From assembly GCA_947456005.1 (NCBI GenBank), contig CANGRP010000070.1, forward strand, positions 1 through 10,391: DNA of 10,391 nt. The letters run 5' to 3'. A program made the translations under genes and the position numbers. Numbering within the stretch: the first letter of the stretch is position 1; every line of letters begins with the position of its first letter. Below, one piece after another: positions 1-5,431 of this stretch. This DNA is from Caulobacteraceae bacterium (GTDB lineage: Bacteria; Pseudomonadota; Alphaproteobacteria; Caulobacterales; Caulobacteraceae). The notes under the pieces were generated by a model. It saw nothing but the letters and a program-made list of their open reading frames with translations, did not search any database and was not told the origin of the DNA.

Positions 1-684
1 CCCGGCCTCGACGCGCGCCACTGGCGCGTCCGATCGCAGGGCCAGGACCGCCTCGGCGAGGGCGGCGGCCAGCTCCGGCGCCCGCTGGCGCTCTTCCCCC
101 GTTAGGTAGGCGTTGCGGGAGGACAGGGCCAGGCCGTCCGCCGCCCGGGCGGTGGGGGCGCCCAGGATCTCCGCCCCGAGGTCGAGGTCGGCGGCCAGGC
201 GGCGGATGACCTGCAGCTGCTGGTAGTCCTTCTCGCCAAAGACCGCCACGTCGGGGCGCACCTGGCTCAGCAGCTTGGCCACCACGGTGGCGACCCCGGC
301 GAAGTGGCCGGGCCGGGCCAGCCCGTCGAGGGGCTCGGACACCCCGGACACCGTCACCACGGTGGCGGCGCCCGGCGGGTACATCTCGGCCGGAGAGGGG
401 GCGAACAGGAGATGACAGCCCGCCTCCGCCAGCTTTGCGGCGTCTCCGGCCTCGTCTCGGGGATAGGCGGCCAGGTCCTCCTCCGGCCCGAACTGGGTGG
501 GGTTCACGAAGATGGAGGCGACCACGCGGTCGGCCCGGGACAGGGCGAGGCGGACCAGGGAGAGGTGCCCCTCGTGCAGGGCGCCCATGGTCGGGACGAA
601 ACCCACGGATAGCCCTTCCCGCCGCCAGCCGGCGACGGCGGCGCGGAGGTCTGCGACGGTGCGGACGATAGGGAGGGCGGTCAT
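1..684 (-). CDS. panC: Pantothenate synthetase (pantoate--beta-alanine ligase), C-terminus cut by window edge
   Basis: PanC condenses pantoate with beta-alanine, using ATP through a pantoyl-adenylate intermediate, in the cytoplasmic route to pantothenate and coenzyme A. The 228 visible residues carry the family signatures in order: PTMGALHEGH at 31-40 (the HIGH-like nucleotide motif), NPTQF at 61-65, RPGHF at 124-128, FGEKDYQQL at 149-157 and the KMSKS-like region ending in SSRN at 188-191. Full-length PanC is about 280 residues, so roughly the last 50 lie to the left of the window. The reading frame is unbroken to base 1. I take the ATG at 684 as the start: it gives the usual short lead before the first strand, although no good Shine-Dalgarno precedes it. 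It diverges from mipZ across a 156-base gap. Identity is very secure from the motifs. Confidence 0.96.
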   Translation of the reverse strand, partial: MTALPIVRTVADLRAAVAGWRREGLSVGFVPTMGALHEGHLSLVRLALSRADRVVASIFVNPTQFGPEEDLAAYPRDEAGDAAKLAEAGCHLLFAPSPAEMYPPGAATVVTVSGVSEPLDGLARPGHFAGVATVVAKLLSQVRPDVAVFGEKDYQQLQVIRRLAADLDLGAEILGAPTARAADGLALSSRNAYLTGEERQRAPELAAALAEAVLALRSDAPVARVEAG

Positions 685-795
685 GGCGGGGAGGCTTATG
701 CCCCGGGGGCGGGTCCGGCGTCCATCCATCCACAGGCGATCCGCACCGGTGCGTTGACGCCCCCGCGGGCGGACGCCAAGGCTTGCGGCCTGCGG

Positions 796-800
796 GAATC
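796..800. promoter_or_regulatory. GANTC (CcrM methylation) site upstream of mipZ
   Basis: GAATC lies 41 bases before the mipZ start codon. In Caulobacter, the cell-cycle methyltransferase CcrM methylates the adenine of GANTC, and the regulator GcrA acts at promoters with methylated sites; mipZ and ftsZ are reported as genes activated this way. GANTC is scarce here: I counted about ten in the window by eye, mostly inside genes, where base composition alone would predict roughly three times as many. A lone site in this promoter region therefore fits that control. Function is inferred from position. Confidence 0.5.
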
Positions 801-829
801 GGTCTGCCCCCCTGGTCAGGTCCGCAGCC

Positions 830-834
830 GGAGG
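830..834 (+). promoter_or_regulatory. Ribosome binding site that fixes the mipZ start
   Basis: GGAGG sits 6 bases before the ATG at 841. It decides the start against the longer in-frame reading from GTG 754, whose extra 29 residues do not resemble a MipZ N-terminus. Confidence 0.85.
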
Positions 835-840
835 CTTCCG

Positions 841-1650
841 ATGGCCGACATCATTGTCGTGGGCAACGAGAAGGGCGGGGCGGGGAAGTCCACCCTCGCC
901 ATCCACCTGATGACCGCCTTGCTGCACGAGGGCGCCCGGATCGGCGCTCTGGACCTGGACGTCCGCCAGCAATCCCTGGCCCACTTCATCGACAACCGGG
1001 CCGCCTGGCTGGCCGCCAACGCCGCAGTGGCGCCCATGCCCGAGACGGTGCGCCTTGACGCCGCCATCGCCCGGGCGCCCGACGACGAGGCCCGCGCTCG
1101 TCTGGACGCCGCCTTCGAGGCCCTTTCGGCCTGTGACCTGATCGTCGTGGACACGCCCGGCGCCGACACCGCCCTAAGCCGCGCCGCCCACGCCCGGGCC
1201 GACCTGATCGTCACGCCCATGAACGACAGCTTCGTGGACTTCGACACCCTGGGGGTTGTCGATCCCGTGACCCTCGAGCTGAAGCGGCCGAGCCTTTACT
1301 CCGAGACGGTCTGGACCAGCCGGAAGGACCGCGCCCTCGCCTCGGGGCGGTCGATCGACTGGGTGGTGCTGCGCAACCGCCTGGCGCCCGCCGACGCCCG
1401 AAACCGCCGCCGGGTGGACGAGCGCGTCCAGGCCCTGTCCCGCCGGGCCGGCTTCAGGGTGGGCCCTGGCCTGCGCGACCGGGTCATCTACCGCGAGCTC
1501 TTCCCCTTCGGCCTGACCATCGCCGACCTGTCCCCGTCCATCCGGCCCGTCTCCATGAGCCTCCAGCACGTCGCGGCCCGGCAGGAGCTGCGCGACCTGA
1601 TGGGCTTCCTGGGCCTGACACCGGACGGCGCCCAGCTGGCCGCCCAGTAG
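841..1650 (+). CDS. mipZ: MipZ, ParA-family ATPase that positions the division plane
   Basis: MipZ is a P-loop ATPase of the ParA/MinD superfamily. In Caulobacter it binds ParB near the chromosome origins, forms a gradient from the poles and inhibits FtsZ assembly, so that the Z-ring forms near mid-cell. The 269-residue product begins with a strand and the deviant Walker A motif GNEKGGAGKST (signature Lys11, Walker A Lys16). It continues with DLD at 38-40 and Walker B VVDTPG around Asp103. The stretches TPMNDSFVDFDTLG, WVVLRNRL and GPGLRDRVIYRELFPFGLT are MipZ-specific and separate it from ParA, MinD and Soj. Length matches the family (about 270). Start chosen from the GGAGG at 830-834. Its stop overlaps the start of the next gene by one base. 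Identification rests on recalled similarity to Caulobacter MipZ and is strong. Confidence 0.96.
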   Translation: MADIIVVGNEKGGAGKSTLAIHLMTALLHEGARIGALDLDVRQQSLAHFIDNRAAWLAANAAVAPMPETVRLDAAIARAPDDEARARLDAAFEALSACDLIVVDTPGADTALSRAAHARADLIVTPMNDSFVDFDTLGVVDPVTLELKRPSLYSETVWTSRKDRALASGRSIDWVVLRNRLAPADARNRRRVDERVQALSRRAGFRVGPGLRDRVIYRELFPFGLTIADLSPSIRPVSMSLQHVAARQELRDLMGFLGLTPDGAQLAAQ

Positions 1651-2084
1651 TGACCTGGCTGCTCATCGCCCTCGCGGCCGTCGCCGTACTGGTCTGGGCG
1701 GGCCGCCGCGGCCTGAAGGCGCCGCGGCGGGAGTGGCGCCTGATCGCCGGAGGCCTGGCTCTTGCATCCCTGGTGGCGGGGACCCTGAGCCTGCTGCGGG
1801 GCGGATGGATTCTCGGCCTCCTTCTCCTGTCTGCAGGCCTGGCCCTGGCCGGTGTCGCCCGGTCGCCGGCGCCCCGCTCCGGTCCTGCTTCTGTCCCGCC
1901 GTCTCCGCAGGGCATGAGCCTGACTGAGGCGCGCTCTGTCCTCGGGGTCGGACCGGAGGCCAGCCGGGAGGAGATCATCGAGGCCCACGCCCGGCTTATC
2001 CGTCGGACCCACCCCGACGCCGGGGGTACGGATGGCCTCGCCGCCCATCTCAATGCCGCCCGGGACCGGCTGCTTGAGGGGTGA
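1650..2084 (+). CDS. Membrane-anchored J-domain protein (DnaJ-like, Pam18/TIM14-like layout)
   Basis: The 144-residue product starts with GTG at 1650, whose G is the last base of the mipZ TAG stop (TAGTG), so translation of the two is probably coupled. Residues 2-18, about 31-48 and about 52-70 are hydrophobic and read as two or three membrane segments. A Pro/Ser-rich linker at 71-87 leads into a C-terminal half J-domain: LTEARSVLGVGPEAS at 91-105 and the diagnostic HPD at 121-123, followed by AGG and a final helix. J-domains stimulate the ATPase of Hsp70 (DnaK) through HPD. No Gly/Phe region, zinc finger or client-binding domain is present. The layout resembles mitochondrial Pam18 and its alphaproteobacterial relatives, but client and role are unknown. 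The link to MipZ is inferred from gene overlap alone. Confidence 0.88.
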   Translation: MTWLLIALAAVAVLVWAGRRGLKAPRREWRLIAGGLALASLVAGTLSLLRGGWILGLLLLSAGLALAGVARSPAPRSGPASVPPSPQGMSLTEARSVLGVGPEASREEIIEAHARLIRRTHPDAGGTDGLAAHLNAARDRLLEG

Positions 2085-2125
2085 GGTCCAGGCGACGGAC
2101 CGAAGCCGCCCGGACATTCACGCGA

Positions 2126-2167
2126 CAGGCCCGATCCTTCCGGTGTAGGGTTTCCCGGTCGGGCCTG
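2126..2167. repeat. Inverted repeat in the folE leader
   Basis: CAGGCCCGA at 2126-2134 and TCGGGCCTG at 2159-2167 form a perfect 9-base inverted repeat around a 24-base centre, ending 33 bases before the proposed folE start. It could be a leader hairpin or an operator. No T-run follows, so it is not an obvious terminator. Matches of this size are expected a few times per 10 kb at this GC content, so significance is uncertain. Confidence 0.3.
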
Positions 2168-2200
2168 GCCCCGGCCACCTGCAACCCGTGTGAGTTCACC

Positions 2201-2902
2201 GTGAAGCCTCCGGCAGACCCCGAACAAGAGCCCGTCTCCGCCCGCATCCGCGCCCGCATCAAGAAGGCCCGGAAGCGGTTTTTCGCCAATGACAACATCT
2301 CGGCCTACATCCGCGAGGGGGAGATCGACGACCTGCTCTCCGAGGTGGAGGGCAAGTTCCGAGAGGTGCTGAAGAGCCTGGTGATCGACACCGAAGCCGA
2401 TCACAACACCCAGGACACCGCCAAGCGCGTCGCCAAGATGTACGTGACCGAGGTCTTCCGCGGCCGCTACACCGAGGCCCCGCCGGTGACCGAGTTCCCC
2501 AACGCCTCCTCCCTGAACGAGCTGATGATCGTCGGTCCGATCACGGTCCGCAGCGCCTGCAGCCATCACTTCTGCCCGATCATGGGCCGGCTGTGGATCG
2601 GCCTGATGCCGAACGAGCATTCCAACCTGATCGGCCTGTCCAAGTACTCGCGCCTGGCCGAGTGGGTCATGTCGCGGCCGCAGATCCAGGAGGAGGCCAT
2701 CACCCAGCTGGCCGACCTGCTGATGGAAAAGGTCCGCCCGGACGGCCTGGCCGTCGTCATGGAGGCCGACCACTTCTGCATGCACTGGCGGGGGGTGAAG
2801 GACAGCGAGACCATGATGATCAACTCGGTCATGCGCGGCTCCTTCCTTAAGGATCACACCCTGCGGGCCGAATTCCTCTCCCTCATCAAGAACAGGACCT
2901 GA
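2201..2902 (+). CDS. folE: GTP cyclohydrolase I, divergent subfamily
   Basis: GTP cyclohydrolase I opens the GTP ring to give 7,8-dihydroneopterin triphosphate, the entry to folate and also to tetrahydrobiopterin and 7-deazapurines such as queuosine. In the 233-residue product the zinc ligands are Cys120, His123 and Cys193. Around them lie His122, GLSK at 145-148, Arg151, Gln163-Glu164 (guanine binding in the Escherichia coli enzyme), His191 and Arg197, so the catalytic set looks complete. The usual CEHH motif reads CSHH, and the surrounding core (HFCPIMGRLWIGLMPNEH) is unlike the textbook enzyme, marking a distinct subfamily, possibly a second paralog. The start is uncertain: the frame is open back to 2081, but the extra 40 residues are Arg-rich and not protein-like, so I take GTG 2201, which lacks a clear Shine-Dalgarno. 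A BLUF gene follows after 5 bases. Confidence 0.9.
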   Translation: MKPPADPEQEPVSARIRARIKKARKRFFANDNISAYIREGEIDDLLSEVEGKFREVLKSLVIDTEADHNTQDTAKRVAKMYVTEVFRGRYTEAPPVTEFPNASSLNELMIVGPITVRSACSHHFCPIMGRLWIGLMPNEHSNLIGLSKYSRLAEWVMSRPQIQEEAITQLADLLMEKVRPDGLAVVMEADHFCMHWRGVKDSETMMINSVMRGSFLKDHTLRAEFLSLIKNRT

Positions 2903-2907
2903 TTCCC

Positions 2908-3336
2908 ATGCTCGTGCGCTGCCTCTACGCCAGCCGCCCCGTCCAGCCCATGAACGGCGCGCTGCTCGACGGCATCCTCGAACAGTGCCGGCGCAACAAT
3001 CCGCGACAGGGGATCACCGGCCTCCTGTGCGTGGCCGACGACCTCTTCATCCAGCTCCTGGAAGGCGGACGCGACGAGGTCTGCGAGATCTTCAACGCCA
3101 TCGTCCGGGACGACCGGCACCAGCAGGTGCGGCTGCTCTCCTACGAGGAGATCACCGAGCGGCGGTTCGGCAACTGGAGCATGGGGCATGTTTCCATTCC
3201 CCGGGTGAACCCCTCCCTTCTGCTGAAATACTTCAAGCGGGTGGAGCTGGATCCTTTTGATGGTCCCGGCCAGGCGACGCTGGCCCTGCTGGGTGAGCTT
3301 GTCGCAACCGCGGCGATCGCGACCCGCGGCGAGTAG
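2908..3336 (+). CDS. Short BLUF-domain blue-light sensor
   Basis: BLUF domains bind FAD and respond to blue light by rearranging hydrogen bonds between flavin, a Gln and a Tyr. The 142-residue product is almost all BLUF domain (about 2-95) plus a C-terminal helical tail. Aligned by spacing to AppA, all key residues are present: Tyr7 (AppA Tyr21), Asn31 (Asn45), Gln49 (Gln63), Trp90 (Trp104) and Met92 (Met106). The motifs GITGLL at 35-40 and FIQLLEGG at 47-54 are typical. It should therefore be photoactive. There is no EAL, GGDEF or other output domain, so it must signal by binding a partner. The start ATG follows an AGGA at 2894-2897 inside the end of folE, and the 5-base gap indicates one operon with folE. 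It converges on the carboxypeptidase gene with 18 bases between. Confidence 0.93.
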   Translation: MLVRCLYASRPVQPMNGALLDGILEQCRRNNPRQGITGLLCVADDLFIQLLEGGRDEVCEIFNAIVRDDRHQQVRLLSYEEITERRFGNWSMGHVSIPRVNPSLLLKYFKRVELDPFDGPGQATLALLGELVATAAIATRGE

Positions 3337-3354
3337 CCGTTCCGGCGCTGGCCG

Positions 3355-4665
3355 TCAGGCCGAGGGCGGGAGGACCATGCAGGGCTGGCCACGGCTCTTG
3401 AGGGCCTTGCAGGCCGCCCGCGCCGAGGTCTCTGAATAACCCGAGAACCGCGTGCGCCAGGAAGCGCCGGCCCGCTCCGCCTTGCCGGCGGCGGGGAAGT
3501 GGGTGGGGGCGAGTTTTCGGACGATGGCGACCTGCTTGCGGGCCAGGTCCTGCGACTTGAAGGCGCCGACCTGAACCGACCAGCGTCCGGCTTCCGGCCG
3601 CCCCGCCTGCCGCAGGCCGCTGGAGGCCGGATCGACGATCTCGAAACCGGCAAGGTTGCGCGGCGCCGGGGCGCTGGTCAGGATCACCCGGTCCGGGGCG
3701 AGGGCCTCAGCGTCCGACCGGACCTGGGCCATCTGGGTGACCGGCGCCGGTTCGCTCTCGAAGTTGACCTGGGCGAACTGGACCCGCTCGCCCCGGTCGC
3801 GCCGGGCGGCGAGGTCGAAGCCGGTCAGCAGCAGGCTCTCCATCTTGGCGTTCCGGCGGGCGTTAGAAGGGCCCCCAAGGACGACGGCGATGAGGCGACG
3901 GTCTCCGCGGACAGCTGACGCCGCAAGGTTGTAGCCCGAGGCGCTGGTGAAGCCGGTCTTCAGCCCGTCCGTCCCCGGCATCCTCCAGAGGAGACCGTTG
4001 TGGTTGTTCATCTTCCGGCCCTGGAAGGTGAAGGAGGGCTGGCTGAAGAGGCTGTAGTGCTGGGGGAAGTCCCTCAGCACGGCTCGCGACAGGATGGCGA
4101 GGTCGCGGGCGGTGCTGACCTGGCGGCTGTCCGGAAGGCCGGAGGCGTTCACGAAATGGGTGTTGACCATGCCGAGCTCGCGGGCCCGGAGGGTCATCAT
4201 TGCGGCGAAGCGGCGCTCGCTACCGCCTGACAGCGTCTCGGCCAGGGCGACGGAGATGTCATTGGCCGACTTGACCGCCAGCGCCTGCATGGCCTCGGAC
4301 ACGCTCAGGCTGGAGCCGACAGGCAGGCCGAGCTTGGTCGGGCTCTGGGCGGCGGCCCGGGCGGAGATCACCACCCGATCCTCCAGCGAGATCCGTCCCG
4401 TCGAGAGGGCCTCGAAGGTCAGGTAGAGGGTCATCACCTTGGTGATGGAGGCCGGGTAACGGAGGCTGTCTCCCCGGCGGGAGAAGAGGACCTCGCCCGT
4501 CTCGGCGTCCACCACCACGGCGGCGTAGCGCATTTCGGGGAAGGGCGGGGTCGGCGCTGCTGACACGGGTCCGCCGAAAGCCAGGGCGCAAAGGGTGGCG
4601 CAAAGGGCGGCCGCAGGGGCGGCGATCCGGCGCAGGAGGGCGGGACGTCGAGCAGCTGTCGGCAA
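3355..4665 (-). CDS. Secreted D-alanyl-D-alanine carboxypeptidase (PBP5/6 type, S11) with C-terminal SPOR domain
   Basis: This 436-residue low-molecular-mass penicillin-binding protein should trim the terminal D-Ala from peptidoglycan stem peptides in the periplasm. Residues 1-37 are a signal peptide (Arg-rich start, Ala/Leu core, cleavage near VSAA). All three active-site motifs are present: SITK at 73-76 (nucleophile Ser73), SAN at 133-135 and KTG at 236-238. A variable linker from about 295 to 358 leads to a SPOR domain at about 360-433 (WSVQVGAFKSQDLA and later WRTRFSGYSE). SPOR binds glycan strands lacking stem peptides at the division septum, so the enzyme is probably recruited there. 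DacA/DacC-type enzymes usually end instead in an amphipathic membrane anchor. The SPOR variant is common in alphaproteobacteria, so this is not unusual here. It is divergent from the phasin gene and convergent with the BLUF gene. Confidence 0.94.
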   Translation of the reverse strand: MPTAARRPALLRRIAAPAAALCATLCALAFGGPVSAAPTPPFPEMRYAAVVVDAETGEVLFSRRGDSLRYPASITKVMTLYLTFEALSTGRISLEDRVVISARAAAQSPTKLGLPVGSSLSVSEAMQALAVKSANDISVALAETLSGGSERRFAAMMTLRARELGMVNTHFVNASGLPDSRQVSTARDLAILSRAVLRDFPQHYSLFSQPSFTFQGRKMNNHNGLLWRMPGTDGLKTGFTSASGYNLAASAVRGDRRLIAVVLGGPSNARRNAKMESLLLTGFDLAARRDRGERVQFAQVNFESEPAPVTQMAQVRSDAEALAPDRVILTSAPAPRNLAGFEIVDPASSGLRQAGRPEAGRWSVQVGAFKSQDLARKQVAIVRKLAPTHFPAAGKAERAGASWRTRFSGYSETSARAACKALKSRGQPCMVLPPSA

Positions 4666-4785
4666 GTCGGTCGTCCCTGGCGTCTCCGGCGCGGCCGGCG
4701 GGTTTCAGGATGAAGGCCCATACTAGCCTGCGCCGCATTGCAGGAAAGTAAATTTCGCCTGAAGGGGCTTCACAGCCTGTTTATG

Positions 4786-4842
4786 TTGCAGCGCACAATC
4801 GGCTTGACTGCTGCAGTGCAGCATGCGATACCGCGCTGCAGC
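4786..4842. promoter_or_regulatory. Phased TGCAGC repeats: probable PhaR operator of the phasin gene
   Basis: TGCAGC occurs at 4787, 4817 and 4837, that is 30 and 20 bases apart (near-whole helical turns). The middle copy is half of a perfect 15-base dyad, TGCTGCAGTGCAGCA at 4809-4823. It includes CTGCAGTGCAG (4811-4821), an exact match to the CTGC-N3-GCAG form I recall for the Rhodobacter PhaR repressor. The third copy lies in the palindrome GCTGCAGC (4835-4842), and the first in TTGCAGCGCACAA (4786-4798). PhaR represses phasin genes until polyhydroxyalkanoate is present. The assignment is inference from motif plus position. Confidence 0.6.
4804..4832 (+). promoter_or_regulatory. Probable sigma-70-type phasin promoter
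   Basis: TTGACT at 4804-4809 (five of six to the -35 consensus) is separated by 17 bases from GATACC at 4827-4832, a weak -10. The perfect TGCTGCAGTGCAGCA dyad lies almost exactly in the spacer, where a bound repressor would block polymerase. A start near 4839 would leave a leader of about 60 bases. Confidence 0.4.
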
Positions 4843-4897
4843 ACAACCACCCTTGCGCGGGTTTCGCCCGCAGGGCCCCATCGACAGGAACGCCACC

Positions 4898-5323
4898 ATG
4901 GCCGCCGCCAAGACCGCCGCCGACAAGATCGCCAACGCCGGGAACGAAGCCCTCCGTGACGCCATGGAGAAGAGCATGTCCGGCCTCAATGACCTGACCG
5001 CGCATTCCCGCAAGAACATGGAGGCCGTCATCGCTTCGGTGACCGCCACCGCCAAGGGCGCAGAGGTCCTCGGCGCCGAGACCGTCGCCTTCTCCAAGGC
5101 CGCCGTCGAGCGCCAGACCGCCGCCGTCCAGTCCCTGGCGGGCGTGCGCAGCGTGCAGGACTTCGTCGAGGTCCAGACCGACCTGGCCAAGACCCACATG
5201 GAGGCCTGCGTGACCCAGATGGGCAAGACCACCGAGCTCATGACGGCCCTCTTCCGCGACGCTTACCAGCCCTTCAGCGCCCGCATGACCGCGGCGGTGG
5301 AGAGCCTGCAGTCGGGTCGCTGA
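4898..5323 (+). CDS. Phasin family protein (polyhydroxyalkanoate granule-associated)
   Basis: Phasins coat polyhydroxyalkanoate granules and control their number and size. The 141-residue product is rich in Ala, Thr, Glu and Lys, with no signal peptide or membrane segment, and reads as a run of amphipathic helices. Typical family stretches are KNMEAVIASVTATAKGAEVLG near residues 37-57, FVEVQTDLAKTHMEA near 89-103 and YQPFSARMTAAVE near 122-134. I chose the ATG at 4898, with AGGAA at 4886-4890 as its ribosome binding site. An in-frame ATG at 4823 would add 25 residues unlike any phasin and would lie inside the operator. An intrinsic terminator follows, so the gene is probably monocistronic. 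Upstream TGC-rich elements suggest PhaR control. No polyhydroxyalkanoate synthase gene is in the window. Confidence 0.9.
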   Translation: MAAAKTAADKIANAGNEALRDAMEKSMSGLNDLTAHSRKNMEAVIASVTATAKGAEVLGAETVAFSKAAVERQTAAVQSLAGVRSVQDFVEVQTDLAKTHMEACVTQMGKTTELMTALFRDAYQPFSARMTAAVESLQSGR

Positions 5324-5356
5324 CCCCGGGGCCCAACACCCCCCTCCCGAGTCGAT

Positions 5357-5396
5357 GCGGCGCGGTTCCCTGTCGGGGGCCGCGCCGCTTTCGTTT
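5357..5396 (+). terminator. Intrinsic terminator after the phasin gene
   Basis: GCGGCGCGG at 5357-5365 pairs perfectly with CCGCGCCGC at 5380-5388. The intervening bases can extend the stem by two G-T and three G-C pairs to a TGTC tetraloop at 5371-5374. TTTCGTTT follows at 5389-5396. This is the clearest rho-independent terminator in the window and separates the phasin gene from oxyR. Confidence 0.85.
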
Positions 5397-5431
5397 GACT
5401 TGGCCCAGCCAGCCGTGGAAGTCGGGACGCC

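Larger units (their letters stand above)
685..840. promoter_or_regulatory. Divergent panC/mipZ intergenic region
   Basis: These 156 bases must hold the promoters of both panC (leftward) and mipZ (rightward). Visible elements are a TTGACG -35-like hexamer at 754-759 reading towards mipZ, directly preceded by a perfect 12-base palindrome at 742-753 (CGCACCGGTGCG), and one GANTC site at 796-800. I could not find a convincing -10 at the right distance from the TTGACG, so the exact promoter is not placed. Palindromes of this length are expected by chance in DNA this GC-rich. Confidence 0.45.
4666..4897. promoter_or_regulatory. Divergent carboxypeptidase/phasin intergenic region
   Basis: These 232 bases are visibly less GC-rich than the flanking genes, especially 4745-4800. 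The right half holds TGCAGC elements and the likely phasin promoter, described separately. Towards the carboxypeptidase, the complement of 4720-4728 reads GGCTAGTAT, which resembles a Caulobacter -10, but I see no matching -35. No small open reading frame here is convincing. Confidence 0.5.

Noticed and set aside
742..753. Perfect 12-base palindrome CGCACCGGTGCG next to a TTGACG
   Set aside because: Several such palindromes per 10 kb are expected in DNA this GC-rich; without a known consensus or conservation I do not call it an operator.
754..840. Extended mipZ start at GTG 754
   Set aside because: The GGAGG at 830-834 and the standard MipZ N-terminus both favour ATG 841.
1484..2857. Long minus-strand open frame (457 codons) opposite mipZ, the J-protein gene and folE
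   Set aside because: It is antisense to three well-supported genes, its translation is low-complexity (His, Gly, Asp and Arg rich), and open antisense frames are expected from strong GC third-position bias.
3337..3354. Possible terminator between the convergent BLUF and carboxypeptidase genes
   Set aside because: Only 4-base stems and no T-run are visible in or around the 18-base gap.
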